Counted from the first letter of the stretch, positions 8,500-17,733 are shown. The stretch: DNA of 64,000 nucleotides from Pseudomonadota bacterium (GCA_021801705.1 JAJYXP010000046.1:1-64000), one strand, 5' to 3'. The notes: generated by a model not told the origin, from the sequence alone. Translations and numbers: made by a program.

Positions 8500-9002
8500 T
8501 GTTGACTGACAACCGGGCCATCATCGCCTCCCCCAGAGATCTTTCCCAAAGCGTGGATGCGGAATTAAGCGCTTTCAGGGATTTCGTCCAAGTATTGCAT
8601 ACCGAGCAGGAAGCACTGATCCAGGGTGATATCGACAGGTTGATCGAGCTTGCCCGGCTAAAGTCCGAGAAGGTTCTCTTGTTGTCGCAGTTCGCGGAAC
8701 GCCGCAACCGTTATCTGGCCGCGAATGGCCGCAACCCGGAACAGCGGGGTAGCATGGACAAATGGCTACAGCAGCACGGCGGCGAAAGCCCGCATACTGC
8801 CGAAGCCTGGGAACAACTGCTGGAACAGGCAAAAATCGCTCAACAGATCAATCAGGTCAATGGCAGCCTGATCGAAATCAAACTCAGATTCAACCAGCAA
8901 GCCCTTACCTTGCTTCAGACTGCCGCCAACCAGACAGGCATTTACGGGCCGGACGGACAGACCCATGCAAGCGGACTGGGACGTCCTCTCGGTAAGGTTT
9001 AG
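8499..9002 (+). CDS. flgN: FlgN family flagellar chaperone
   Basis: Export chaperone for the hook-filament junction proteins FlgK and FlgL. The 167-residue protein is largely helical (AELSAFRDFVQVLHTEQEALIQGDIDRLIELARLKSEKVLLL), the typical FlgN pattern, with a polar C-terminus ending GLGRPLGKV. Sequence similarity within this family is low, so the call rests on coupling to flgM as much as on the protein itself. Confidence 0.87.
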   Translation: MLTDNRAIIASPRDLSQSVDAELSAFRDFVQVLHTEQEALIQGDIDRLIELARLKSEKVLLLSQFAERRNRYLAANGRNPEQRGSMDKWLQQHGGESPHTAEAWEQLLEQAKIAQQINQVNGSLIEIKLRFNQQALTLLQTAANQTGIYGPDGQTHASGLGRPLGKV

Positions 9003-9223
9003 GCCATACGACTCCGCAGTCGCTTTAGCATACGATCTTTCATCCGCGGCAGTTTCAGCGGATAGAAAGTCGGAGTCCTTTAGGGTTTCCTGACGTGGCT
9101 AGTAGTCAGTCATATTGAAACCGGTGGACAATCTCGTCATTCCGGCGAAAGCCGGAATCCAGAAAAATCAACAACCTGGACACCGGCTTTCGCCGGTGTG
9201 ACGGTTCAACTCATCCATGCTTT
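9003..9223. other. Structured non-coding gap between flgN and motD
   Basis: The first half (9008-9077) contains nested imperfect inverted repeats, including GACTCCG/CGGAGTC and ATCCGC/GCGGAT, possibly a terminator for flgMN. The second half belongs to the inverted-repeat element listed separately. No gene was seen. Confidence 0.5.
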
Positions 9224-9245
9224 TCACCGTGACTGACTACTAGCC
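9097..9245. repeat. MITE-like inverted-repeat element overlapping the end of motD
   Basis: Perfect 16-bp terminal inverted repeats lie at 9097-9112 and 9230-9245. Inside are two further palindromes, TTCCGGC-GAAA-GCCGGAA around 9139-9157 and a CACCGGC...GCCGGTG pair around 9181-9197, which themselves form an inverted pair. GTCATTCCGGCGAAAGCCGG-type units are dispersed repeats in many proteobacteria. The right arm encodes the last residues of motD. No transposase is present. Confidence 0.65.
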
Positions 9246-10078
9246 GCTTCCTGCACAACTTTGGAAGCCTGGCTTGCAACCGGAATATCGGTGATCTTCT
9301 CCTGCTGTTCCGATAGGATCATCACCGTCACATGGCGGTTTCTGGCTCGCCCCTCAACCGTGCTGTTGGAATCAATCGGGCGAAATTCACCATAACCCAC
9401 CGCCACCAAACGCTCCGGTGGAACGCCGCTCTCGACGAACAAGCGCACCACACTGCTTGCGCGAGCACTAGACAACTCCCAATTGGACGGAAACGCCACG
9501 GTATTGATCGGGGTGGTATCGGTAAACCCTTCCACCTGAATATCATTAGGCACATCAGCCAGAACCTTTCCTACCGCCTTTAGCGCCTTGATCGAACCGG
9601 CTTCCAGACTTGCCTGCCCGGATGCGAACAGCAAACTGGCATTTATCTCTATGGCGATACCATGGACGCTCTGACTGACCTTGACCTGGCCATTCTTAGT
9701 TAAGGGTTCCATCACCTTGAGAATATCCCTGGCGATCCCTTTCATTTTTTCTGCTTGCTGTTTCTGGCGGACTTCCTGGGCAGGATCATTCTTGAGCACG
9801 ATGAACGTCTGCTTCTGTGCCTGCGACCTGGCGGTGCTTGTCTGGCCTTTGGTAGAGGCATCGATCCTCAGTGCCGGCGCGATTGGGGTGGTGGTCGTCG
9901 GTGCAGCCTTGAAAGCATTGACCAGCGCATCGCTCAGCACACGGTACTTCCCCTCGTTTACTTGGGAAATCGAGTACATAACAACAAAAAATGCAAACAG
10001 CAATGTAATGAAGTCGGCGTAGGAAACCAGCCAGCGTTCATGGTTCTCATGTTCTTCGGGTTTGTGTCTCCGCGCCAT
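9224..10078 (-). CDS. motD: Flagellar motor protein MotD (MotB-like stator)
   Basis: A 284-residue stator subunit. It has a basic N-terminus, one membrane helix with the conserved proton-path Asp (WLVSYADFITLLFAFFVVMYS), and a periplasmic OmpA-like peptidoglycan-binding domain (DIQVEGFTDTTPI, NWELSSARASSVVRLF, GYGEFRPID). The MARRHKPEEHENHERW start and its pairing with MotC point to the MotCD stator known from Pseudomonas rather than classical MotB. The last codons (about ASSQS) lie in the arm of an inverted-repeat element, so the C-terminus may have been replaced or extended. Confidence 0.93.
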   Translation of the reverse strand: MARRHKPEEHENHERWLVSYADFITLLFAFFVVMYSISQVNEGKYRVLSDALVNAFKAAPTTTTPIAPALRIDASTKGQTSTARSQAQKQTFIVLKNDPAQEVRQKQQAEKMKGIARDILKVMEPLTKNGQVKVSQSVHGIAIEINASLLFASGQASLEAGSIKALKAVGKVLADVPNDIQVEGFTDTTPINTVAFPSNWELSSARASSVVRLFVESGVPPERLVAVGYGEFRPIDSNSTVEGRARNRHVTVMILSEQQEKITDIPVASQASKVVQEAASSQSR

Positions 10079-10101
10079 AGTATGCTCGCCGCCCAGCGGG
10101 A

Positions 10102-10842
10102 TTAAATGATGTAGCCCTGCAACTTTGATTCGATTACGCGCGGATTCTCGCCATTGGCGATGGACACCAGCCCTTCGATCAACATCTCACGCATGATCAC
10201 CTCCTGCTCGATAACGGATTTAAGTTTGCTCGCAATCGGCAGGAAAAACAGGTTGGCCGAACCCACGCCATAAATGGTGGCAACAAAAGCCACGGCAATG
10301 CCGGAACCAAGTTTGGAGGGGTCGCTCAGATTCTCCATGACGTGGATCAAGCCCATTACCGCGCCCAGAATACCAATGGTTGGCGCATAACCGCCCGCCG
10401 CCTGCCAGACTTTCGAGGCATCCAGGTGGTGCTTCTCATAAGTGGCAATTTCGACTTCGAGCGCCGCACGGATTTTCTCCGGTTCGGCACCATCCACCAG
10501 CATTTGCAGCCCCTTTCTGGTAAAGCCATCCGGCAAGTCGTCTAGCTGTGGTTCCAGCGACAGCAATCCACCCTTGCGCGCGATCCCGCTCCAGCCGAGG
10601 ACCTGATTGATCAGGTCATGCGGCACCGCATTGGGCGGATAAATGATCCATTTAGTCAGCTTCATGCCTTGAAAAAAAATCTTGGCCGAACTCTGCAGCA
10701 TGATCGCGCCTATGGTTCCGCCCATGACGATAATGAACGCGGTCAGTTGCAACAGGGAGCCCATGTGCCCCCCCTCCAGAAATTGGCCGCCGAGAATAGC
10801 GGCAAAAGCCAGCGCAATGCCCAGAATGCTGACTACATCCAT
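10102..10842 (-). CDS. motC: Flagellar motor protein MotC (MotA-like stator)
   Basis: A 246-residue inner membrane protein with four predicted helices: residues about 5-22, 30-50, 145-170 and 180-205. It has the MotA/TolQ/ExbB core (WQAAGGYAPTIGILGAVMGLIHVM) including the conserved PTIGILGAV helix, and a cytoplasmic loop that contacts FliG. It is the upstream partner of motD, 23 bases apart, the standard motCD pair downstream of fliA. Confidence 0.95.
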   Translation of the reverse strand: MDVVSILGIALAFAAILGGQFLEGGHMGSLLQLTAFIIVMGGTIGAIMLQSSAKIFFQGMKLTKWIIYPPNAVPHDLINQVLGWSGIARKGGLLSLEPQLDDLPDGFTRKGLQMLVDGAEPEKIRAALEVEIATYEKHHLDASKVWQAAGGYAPTIGILGAVMGLIHVMENLSDPSKLGSGIAVAFVATIYGVGSANLFFLPIASKLKSVIEQEVIMREMLIEGLVSIANGENPRVIESKLQGYII

Positions 10843-10894
10843 GAATCCGCCCGGTTTTCGAATTTCAAGCCCATCCGCTGATCATCCTCTTTTT

Positions 10895-11608
10895 TCAAAG
10901 CCACCCCTTCAAATGGCTGCGCAGGCGCACGATGGCCTGGCTATGCAACTGACACACGCGCGACTCGCTCACGCCCAGCACCTCGCCGATTTCGCGCAAA
11001 TTCAGTTCTTCCTCATAATACATTGCCATCATCAGTTTCTCACGTTCCGGCAAAACGCTAATCGCCTCGATCAGCCTCTCCCGGAATCTTCCGTCATGCA
11101 GACTTGCCCATGGTTCGGATGAGTTGTCTTCATGGTGACGTTCCAAGAAATCCTCTCCCCCGCCCTCCTGCAGATCCTCGTAATGCAGCAACTGGCAGCC
11201 CCGCGCATCCAACAGCATCTGCTGGTAGTCGTCCAGACTCAAATTCAATTCGTCGGCTACCTCGCGTTCTGCAGGCGCACGGCACAGGCGCTGCTCCAAG
11301 GCATTCATCGCTGCTTCAATCTGACGCATGCCCTTGCGCGCCGAGCGCGGCAGCCAGTCGCCTTGCCGCAACTCATCCAGCATTGCGCCGCGGATGCGTT
11401 GCACGGCATAAGTCTCAAATTGCGCGCCCTGCGTGCAGTCATAATTGTTCACAGCATCGAGCAGGCCGATCATGCCAACTTGAATCAGGTCGTCAACCTG
11501 CACGCTGGCAGGCAGCCTCGCCATGAGATGATAAGCGATACGTTTAACCAGGGGAGAAAACTGGATGGCGTATTGTTCTTTTTTCTCCAGTTCGGTTTTA
11601 GCGTTCAT
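10895..11608 (-). CDS. fliA: Flagellar sigma factor sigma-28 (FliA)
   Basis: A 237-residue sigma-70 family factor that reads late flagellar genes. Region 2 shows LIQVGMIGLLDAVNNYD and FETYAVQRIRGAMLDELRQGDWLPRSARKG. Region 4 shows LPEREKLMMAMYYEEELNLREIGEVLGVSESRVCQLHSQAI. It begins at ATG 11608, ten bases after flhG, and ends 52 bases before motC. Its likely target promoter at 8058 and its antagonist FlgM are both in this window. Confidence 0.97.
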   Translation of the reverse strand: MNAKTELEKKEQYAIQFSPLVKRIAYHLMARLPASVQVDDLIQVGMIGLLDAVNNYDCTQGAQFETYAVQRIRGAMLDELRQGDWLPRSARKGMRQIEAAMNALEQRLCRAPAEREVADELNLSLDDYQQMLLDARGCQLLHYEDLQEGGGEDFLERHHEDNSSEPWASLHDGRFRERLIEAISVLPEREKLMMAMYYEEELNLREIGEVLGVSESRVCQLHSQAIVRLRSHLKGWL

Positions 11609-11617
11609 AGCGCGATT

Positions 11618-12553
11618 TTATAAGCGAAATCCTTCTGCCGCCATACGGCTGCTCTGGATCAGACGCTGCATGAAGGCTTCCAGACGTCCATTCTCCCCAG
11701 ACGGGTAAGGCCATTGTTCCATGGTTTCGGCCAGATTTCTGACCGCCTTGGCTGAGGAGGCCGCTGGAAACGCATCCACCACCGGACGGAAAATCCTTGC
11801 GGATTGCTTCATTTTCTCGTCAAACGGGACATAGCCCATGAAATCAAGCGACACATCGAGAAAGCGCTCCGCCACCTCGGCCATGTTACTGAACAATGCC
11901 AGCGCCTCCGGTTCATTCAGCACCTTGCTGGCCAGGATATGGAAACGCTGAATGGCAAAGCGCTGATTGAGCACCTTGATCAAGGCATAGGCATCGGTAA
12001 TCGAAGAAGGATGCTGGGACACCACAATCACGATTTCCTGCGAGGCCAGGGAAAGCGGCAAAACATTGCTGGCGATCCCGGCAACCGCGTCCACCAGTAC
12101 AACGTCCACCGTTTTCGACAGATGACTGAACGATTGCACCAGACGATCCTGATCTTCCTGCCCCAGCTCACCCAGCACTCGCAACCCCTGGCCGGCAGAA
12201 ACGATGTCCACCCCCTCCGGTCCATGCAAAATCACTTCCTCCAAGGTTTTTTCACGCCGGATCACATGCATCAGGTTATAGTGGGATGAAAGGCCAAGCA
12301 GCGTTTCCGTGCTGTCTTTTCCCTGCTGTTCATCCAGCACCAGCACATGCCGGCCGCGCTTTGCAAGTGCCGCGGCCAGATTAACGACGACATTGGTTTT
12401 TCCGGCCCCGGTCCGGCCGCTGGTCAGCGTCACCACCCGCACGGAGTCCCGCGCAAGCAGGCGGCGCAGACCCTCGGCCTGATCCTGCTGGACGTTATTA
12501 GCCACGGAGAGCTCCGGCATTGCGCTTGGCATCCGCAAAACCGGTCGTATCAT
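11618..12553 (-). CDS. flhG: FlhG/FleN-like ParA-family ATPase, divergent P-loop
   Basis: Controls flagellar number, usually with FlhF. At most 311 residues. The N-terminal ATPase shows VVTLTSGRTGAGKTNVVVNLAAALAKRG followed by HVLVLDEQQGKDS, where typical FlhG/MinD proteins have KGGVGKT and LDADLG. The signature Lys is therefore Arg and the next Gly is Thr. Later motifs (VDVVLVDAVAGIAS, EIVIVVSQHPSSITDAYALIKVL) match the family. The start is uncertain: ATG 12553 overlaps flhF by 56 bases, and ATG 12532 and 12520 are also possible. Operon position between flhF and fliA supports the identity. Confidence 0.9.
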   Translation of the reverse strand: MIRPVLRMPSAMPELSVANNVQQDQAEGLRRLLARDSVRVVTLTSGRTGAGKTNVVVNLAAALAKRGRHVLVLDEQQGKDSTETLLGLSSHYNLMHVIRREKTLEEVILHGPEGVDIVSAGQGLRVLGELGQEDQDRLVQSFSHLSKTVDVVLVDAVAGIASNVLPLSLASQEIVIVVSQHPSSITDAYALIKVLNQRFAIQRFHILASKVLNEPEALALFSNMAEVAERFLDVSLDFMGYVPFDEKMKQSARIFRPVVDAFPAASSAKAVRNLAETMEQWPYPSGENGRLEAFMQRLIQSSRMAAEGFRL

Positions 12554-13823
12554 CCAAGCCGCCTGCGACAGCCATCACCAGCGGATATTCGCTTTCCAGC
12601 GGAGTAAAGGGGGAGTCATCCGACACGGATTTCAAGGCACGATCCACCAGGTAAACCAGGTTCGGAAGATGCAAGTCTTCCGGCACGCGCTGGCCGTTGG
12701 TCACATAATGAAGCAGCATCTTATGACGGATTATCACGTCCAGAGCCGGAGCGATGCTGATCGCCTCGTCGATTTTGGTCAGGATGCAGCCATCCATGCC
12801 TTCCGCGTGATAGGATCGAACGACATCTTCCAGGGTACTCCCCTGGCCGTTTGCGCTAAGCAGAAGCAAGCGCTTGATGCTGCGCCCGCCGCCGGACAGC
12901 AACGCCACCTGTTCGCTGAGGCGACGGTCGCGCTGGCTCATGCCGACGGTGTCGATCAGGATCAGATGCTTGTTCTGCAAATCGGACAGGGTAAGCTGCA
13001 AGTCCGCTTCATCCTTGATCACGTATACCGGCACGCCGAGAATCTTGCCATAGATACGCAGTTGCTCATGGGCGCCGATCCGGTAGGTATCGGTGGTGAT
13101 CAGAGCAAGGCTGGCCGGCCCATGCTTCAGAGTACAGCGCGCCGCCAGCTTCGCCACGGTGGTGGTCTTGCCAACCCCGGTCGGCCCGGTCAGCGCATAC
13201 ACCCCGCCATGCTCGACAACGTCATCGCCCGCCTTCGCTACCCGCAGGTTGTGCATCAGCGCCGCTTTCAACCAGCGCAGGCCCTTCTCGAGATCGTAGC
13301 CGGACGGCATTTTTTCCAGCAACTGGCGCGAAAGAAAAGGGCTGAAACCGGTGTTCAGCATGTGGCGCATGGCTTCCACCTTGGACGGCTCTTGCCGTTG
13401 CAGTTCGCCCCAGGCAAAACCGGCCAGCTGGCCCTCCAGCATGCCGCGCAGAAATTTTATTTCGCGGATAATCTCCTGGGATGTCTCTCCCGGCAACACT
13501 TCTTTTTCTGGCTGTGCAGGTTTGCCCTTCTCCTGCAGCTCGGCAATTTTAGCCCGGGAAACCGGTGCCGGCGCAGCAACAGACGATGGCGCCGGTGCCG
13601 GATGAAGCCCTTCGGCAGGCGGCTTTGGCTTGGCTGCCGGCGCCGCTGCTGTCAACGGAGGGCTGGCCGTCAAGGATGCGACATCCATATCCGCCACCGC
13701 CATAATCTCTATTCCGCCAGCCACTTGACGGTTGGAAAGGATAATCGCATCTGCGCCCAAGGCATCCCTCACTTGGCGCAAAGCCTCACGCGTGGTGCTG
13801 GCGTAGAACTTCCGGACGTTCAT
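12498..13823 (-). CDS. flhF: Flagellar biosynthesis GTPase FlhF
   Basis: An SRP-type GTPase that directs the site of polar flagellum assembly. The 441-residue protein opens with NVRKFYASTTREALRQVRDALGADAIILSNR, then a Pro/Ala-rich linker (residues about 60-110) and the NG domain. GTPase motifs: GPTGVGKTTTVAKLAARC (G1), LIDTVGMSQRD (G3) and LTKIDEA (G4). The start overlaps the flhA stop by four bases. Together with flhG it suggests a polar, number-controlled flagellum. Confidence 0.96.
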   Translation of the reverse strand: MNVRKFYASTTREALRQVRDALGADAIILSNRQVAGGIEIMAVADMDVASLTASPPLTAAAPAAKPKPPAEGLHPAPAPSSVAAPAPVSRAKIAELQEKGKPAQPEKEVLPGETSQEIIREIKFLRGMLEGQLAGFAWGELQRQEPSKVEAMRHMLNTGFSPFLSRQLLEKMPSGYDLEKGLRWLKAALMHNLRVAKAGDDVVEHGGVYALTGPTGVGKTTTVAKLAARCTLKHGPASLALITTDTYRIGAHEQLRIYGKILGVPVYVIKDEADLQLTLSDLQNKHLILIDTVGMSQRDRRLSEQVALLSGGGRSIKRLLLLSANGQGSTLEDVVRSYHAEGMDGCILTKIDEAISIAPALDVIIRHKMLLHYVTNGQRVPEDLHLPNLVYLVDRALKSVSDDSPFTPLESEYPLVMAVAGGLDDTTGFADAKRNAGALRG

Positions 13824-15904
13824 TCCCTACCCCCCAATACAGCAGTCACTCTTATAGTTTTGGAATCCGGCACTTCGGCATGAGAAATGACCTTGAGTTG
13901 CGGCACGGCGCGTCGCAGGAAACGTGACATCAAGCCGCGTAGCGGAGCCTGCACCAGAAGCACGGCCGGCAGACCGAGTTGCTCCTGATTCTGCGCCACG
14001 TTCTGCGCCTGTGCCAGCAGGTTCTCTGCCAGACCCGGCTCCAGACCGGCGCCCTCCCCACCCGAAGTCTGCGTTGCCTGCAACAGCAGGCTCTCCAACC
14101 CGGGATCAAGCGAAATCACTTGCAATTCGTCCGTGCCCGGATAAATTTGCTGGATAATAGCACGTCCCAGGGCGACCCGTACCAGGGACGCCAGTTCGTC
14201 CACGTTCTGCGTGCGCGGCGCATGCTCGGCGAGGGTTTCAATGATAGTGCGCATGTCGCGGATGTGCACCCCCTCTTCCAGCATGTTTTGCAGCACCCGG
14301 TGCAAGGTGGACAGCGACAACTGCTTCGGTACCAGATCTTCGACCAGTTTGGGCGATTCCTTCGCCAGGTGTTCCAGCAGTTGCTGCACCTCTTCACGAC
14401 CCAGCAACTCGGCGCTGTGCGATTGGATAATGTTGGAAAGATGGGTAGCAATGACGGTGCTGGCATCCACCACAGTGTAGCCGAAGGTTTGCGCCTGCTC
14501 GCGCAGTTCGGCCTCGATCCAGACAGCGGGCAGGCCGAAGGCCGGGTCGCGCGTCGGCGTGCCGGCCAGAGTACCCATGACCCGGCCGGGATTGATCGCC
14601 AGATACATGCCGACATAGGCTTCGCCATGTCCCATCTCGACGCCTTTCAAGGTTAAACGGTAGCCGTTGGGCTTGAGTTCCAGATTGTCCCGGATATGCA
14701 CGGCCGGCACCACGAATCCCATTTCATGGGCAAACTTTTTGCGGATGCCGCGGATGCGGCGCAGCAATTCCCCGTCCTGCGCCCGATCCACCAAGGGGAT
14801 CAGCCGATAACCGACCTCCAGCCCCAGGGTGTCCACCGGCATCACGTCGTTCCAACTCACTTCCACCGGCTCTGCCGATGCCTGCACCGGAATCGGCACT
14901 TCCAGTACTTCAGGTTGCCGCGCACGCTGTTCGATGTAATAGGCGGCACCGGAAAGTATGGCGGCCAGCATCAGGAAGGCAAAATGGGGCATACCGGGAA
15001 TCATGCCCATCACGCCGAGTATCGTGGCGGTAATGTAGAGCACCAGGGGCTGATTGAACATCTGGCCGAGCAGTTGCTGGCTGAGATCTTCGTCGGTAGA
15101 AACACGGCTTACCACAATGCCCGCCGCGGTCGAAATAACCAGGGCGGGAATCTGCGCAACCAGGCCGTCGCCGATGGTGAGCAGCGTGTAGTTGTTGGCC
15201 GCGGTAGCGAAATCCAGGTTATGTTGCAGCACGCCCACTGCCAGACCGCCGATAATGTTGATCAGCATGATCAGGATACCGGCGACGGCGTCACCGCGCA
15301 CAAACTTGCTGGCACCATCCATCGAGCCGAAAAAGTCCGCCTCCTGGGAAATGATGGCACGGCGCTTTCGAGCCTCCTCCTCGCCGATCAGGCCGGCGTT
15401 GAGATCGGCGTCGATCGCCATCTGCTTGCCAGGCATGGCGTCCAGGGTGAAGCGCGCGCTGACCTCGGCGATACGCCCGGCGCCCTTGGTGATCACCACG
15501 AAATTGATGATCACCAGGATGATAAATACCGTGATCCCCACCGCATAGTTGCCGCCCACCAGGAAATGACCGAAGGCCTCGATCACCTTGCCTGCGGCAT
15601 CGGCACCAGTGTGGCCCTCGAGCAGCACTACCCGCGAGGAAGCCACGTTGAGCGACAGCCGAAGCAATGTCGTCACCAGCAGCACGGTAGGAAATACGGA
15701 GAATTCCAGCGGCTTGGTGGTGTACAGGCTGACCAGCAATACAATCATCGCCAGAGCGATGTTGAAGGTGAACAGCAGATCGAGCACGATCGGCGGCAAC
15801 GGCAGGATCATCATGCCCAGGATCATGATGATCAGAATCGGGCCCGCCAGTTTGGTCAGATTCATGCCGCCCGGCACGGCCATGCTTTCAATCCTGGCGT
15901 TCAT
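13820..15904 (-). CDS. flhA: Flagellar export apparatus protein FlhA
   Basis: The large membrane gate of the flagellar type III secretion system, 694 residues. The N-terminal half has eight predicted helices and the FHIPEP-type conserved loop (RIAEVSARFTLDAMPGKQMAIDADLNAG). The cytoplasmic C-terminal half forms the nonameric docking ring for chaperone-substrate complexes. It overlaps flhB by four bases upstream and flhF by four bases downstream. Confidence 0.98.
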   Translation of the reverse strand: MNARIESMAVPGGMNLTKLAGPILIIMILGMMILPLPPIVLDLLFTFNIALAMIVLLVSLYTTKPLEFSVFPTVLLVTTLLRLSLNVASSRVVLLEGHTGADAAGKVIEAFGHFLVGGNYAVGITVFIILVIINFVVITKGAGRIAEVSARFTLDAMPGKQMAIDADLNAGLIGEEEARKRRAIISQEADFFGSMDGASKFVRGDAVAGILIMLINIIGGLAVGVLQHNLDFATAANNYTLLTIGDGLVAQIPALVISTAAGIVVSRVSTDEDLSQQLLGQMFNQPLVLYITATILGVMGMIPGMPHFAFLMLAAILSGAAYYIEQRARQPEVLEVPIPVQASAEPVEVSWNDVMPVDTLGLEVGYRLIPLVDRAQDGELLRRIRGIRKKFAHEMGFVVPAVHIRDNLELKPNGYRLTLKGVEMGHGEAYVGMYLAINPGRVMGTLAGTPTRDPAFGLPAVWIEAELREQAQTFGYTVVDASTVIATHLSNIIQSHSAELLGREEVQQLLEHLAKESPKLVEDLVPKQLSLSTLHRVLQNMLEEGVHIRDMRTIIETLAEHAPRTQNVDELASLVRVALGRAIIQQIYPGTDELQVISLDPGLESLLLQATQTSGGEGAGLEPGLAENLLAQAQNVAQNQEQLGLPAVLLVQAPLRGLMSRFLRRAVPQLKVISHAEVPDSKTIRVTAVLGGRE

Positions 15905-17043
15905 GCAGCTTCACCTTCCGGGTCGAGGTCAGGAGGCACCGGCAGATGTTGCGGCGGCCGGGGCTGCTCGCCTACCCCCGCCTCGTAATTGCGCAACTGA
16001 TAAACATAGGCGAGCACTTCGGCCACCGCGGTATACAGGGCGGACGGGATCTCCTCGCCGAGTTCGGCATGACGGAACAGAGCTCGCGCCAGAGGCGGCG
16101 CTTCCAGAATCGGAACATGGTGTTCCTCGCCCAGTTCCCTGATACGCGCCGCCAGCAGGGCCGAACCCTTGGCGACGACGACCGGAGCAGCATGGGCCTT
16201 GTCCTGGTAGCGAAGCGCTACGGCATAATGGGTCGGGTTGGTCACGATCACGTCGGCTTTGGGCACTTCCGCCATCATGCGCCCGCGTGCAAGCTCGCGC
16301 TGCATCCGGCGGATATGGGCCTTGACCTCGGGCGAGCCTTCCATTTCCTTGTTTTCCTGGCGCACCTCCTCTTTCGTCATCTTCAGCTTGCGGGCGTGCT
16401 CCCATAACTGGAAGGGCACGTCGATCGCCACAATCAGAAGCAGCGAAGCAACGATGTACAGGAAGGCAGTTCCAAGCAGGCTGCCTAAATGCGCAGCGCT
16501 CTGATTGAGCGATTCGCCGGCCAGCGCAAACATTGCCTCCTTGTGGTGCCAGAATACCCAGAGCGCGACACCACCGATCAGCGCCGATTTGGCCAGCGCC
16601 TTTACCAATTCAACCAGGCTGGTCGAAGAAAAGAGGCGGCCAAAACCCTTGAGTGGATCGAGACGAGAAAAATCCGGTTGCAATGCCTGAAAAGAAAAGA
16701 GCCAGCCGCCCATCACCAGCGGCGCCATTATTGCAGCGACAACCATCAACAGAAGAAAGGGAAAGAAAGCATAGAGGACGCTCAATGCCAGTTGGTGCAG
16801 GCGTGGCAGCAGGAGCAGCGGATCGAAAGCTGCCGCCCGGTCGAGCGTCAAGCCGCTGCGCATCAGCCCTGCCAGGGTGTCCATCAGTTGCGGACCCATC
16901 AGCATTAGTCCGCCACCAGCGGCCAGCAACACGGTGAATGTAGCCAGCTCTCGGGAACGGGCAATCTGCCCCTTCTCGCGGGCCTGCTCTATACGTCTCG
17001 ACGACGCAGGTTCTGTTCGTTCTAAATCGCTGTCTTCCGCCAT
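15901..17043 (-). CDS. flhB: Flagellar export apparatus protein FlhB
   Basis: The specificity switch of the flagellar exporter, 380 residues: four N-terminal membrane helices and a cytoplasmic domain with the self-cleavage site NPTH (DVIVTNPTHYAVALRY), then KGSALLAARIRELGEEHHVPILEAPPLARALF. The N-terminus AEDSDLERTEPASSRRIEQAREKGQIARSREL is typical. It has a longer Pro-rich tail after residue 355. It is the first gene of the flhB-flhA-flhF-flhG-fliA-motC-motD run. Confidence 0.97.
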   Translation of the reverse strand: MAEDSDLERTEPASSRRIEQAREKGQIARSRELATFTVLLAAGGGLMLMGPQLMDTLAGLMRSGLTLDRAAAFDPLLLLPRLHQLALSVLYAFFPFLLLMVVAAIMAPLVMGGWLFSFQALQPDFSRLDPLKGFGRLFSSTSLVELVKALAKSALIGGVALWVFWHHKEAMFALAGESLNQSAAHLGSLLGTAFLYIVASLLLIVAIDVPFQLWEHARKLKMTKEEVRQENKEMEGSPEVKAHIRRMQRELARGRMMAEVPKADVIVTNPTHYAVALRYQDKAHAAPVVVAKGSALLAARIRELGEEHHVPILEAPPLARALFRHAELGEEIPSALYTAVAEVLAYVYQLRNYEAGVGEQPRPPQHLPVPPDLDPEGEAA

Positions 17044-17188
17044 TCATCCCCCCCGGCCATAGGGCAGCGCAGGTAGCAACATCTGGTAGATAGTTTACAT
17101 GATTTCCACCAGATATAGTAGAGGAAGCGGAGTGATTATCCGGCAGAACGAACCCTAATTATATGCCTGGGGCATGCGCCGGATGGAA
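17044..17188. other. Gap between iscX and flhB with possible flhB promoter
   Basis: On the minus strand a perfect TATAAT (complement of 17158-17163) could be a -10 box for the flhB operon, without a convincing -35. An ATCTGGT/ACCAGAT inverted pair lies around 17080-17115. A small GC stem near 17163-17176 could end the isc operon. No gene was seen. Confidence 0.35.
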
Positions 17189-17383
17189 TTATTCGGCCTC
17201 GGCTATCCATGCCATCTGAATCGCTTCGAGGATCTTCTCGTTGGATTTGTTCGGGTCGTCGCTGAAGCCTTCAAGCTCGGTAGCCCAGCGGTGCAAATCG
17301 GTAAAACGGACATAGCGGGGATCCACGTCAGGCATTTTTTCATAAAGCCCGATCGCGATATCGAGCGTGTCGGTCCATTTCAT
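17189..17383 (-). CDS. iscX: IscX (Fe-S assembly protein)
   Basis: A 64-residue acidic protein that binds IscS and iron and tunes cluster assembly. The signature MKWTDTLDIAIGLYEKMPDVDPRYVRFTDLHRWATEL with the Asp/Glu-rich iron-binding face is clear. It lies ten bases after fdx and closes the isc operon. Confidence 0.96.
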   Translation of the reverse strand: MKWTDTLDIAIGLYEKMPDVDPRYVRFTDLHRWATELEGFSDDPNKSNEKILEAIQMAWIAEAE

Positions 17384-17393
17384 GAGGGCCCCT

Positions 17394-17732
17394 TTAGTGA
17401 TGCTCGCTGGCCAGATTGATGGTGTATTTGGGGATTTCGATCACCAGGTCCCGATCCTTGACGATCGCCTGGCAGGACAGGCGCGAAGTGGGCTCCAGCC
17501 CCCATGCCTTGTCCAGCATATCGTCTTCCAGTTCTTCGGCGGGTTCGAGCGACTCGTAGCCCTCGCGCACCACCACATGACAAGTGGTGCAGGCACAGGA
17601 TTTCTCACAGGCATGTTCGATCTCGATATCATTTTCGAGCAGCGCGTCACAGATGGAAATGCCGGGTCGGGCCTCAATCACCGCGCCTTCCGGACAAAGA
17701 TGTTCATGCGGTAACACTATCAATTGCGGCAT
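17394..17732 (-). CDS. fdx: ISC-type [2Fe-2S] ferredoxin
   Basis: Electron donor for Fe-S cluster assembly, 112 residues from ATG 17732 (MPQLIVLPHEHLCPEG). A TTG twelve bases upstream could start a longer form but lies inside hscA. The cluster ligands are in HACEKSCACTTCHVVV plus the later LSCQ. The start lies one base after the hscA stop, so the two are coupled. Confidence 0.97.
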   Translation of the reverse strand: MPQLIVLPHEHLCPEGAVIEARPGISICDALLENDIEIEHACEKSCACTTCHVVVREGYESLEPAEELEDDMLDKAWGLEPTSRLSCQAIVKDRDLVIEIPKYTINLASEHH

Positions 17733-17733
17733 T

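Noticed and set aside
14696-15988. 430-codon plus-strand frame opposite flhA
   Set aside because: Antisense shadow with His/Gly-rich low-quality protein; flhA is certain.
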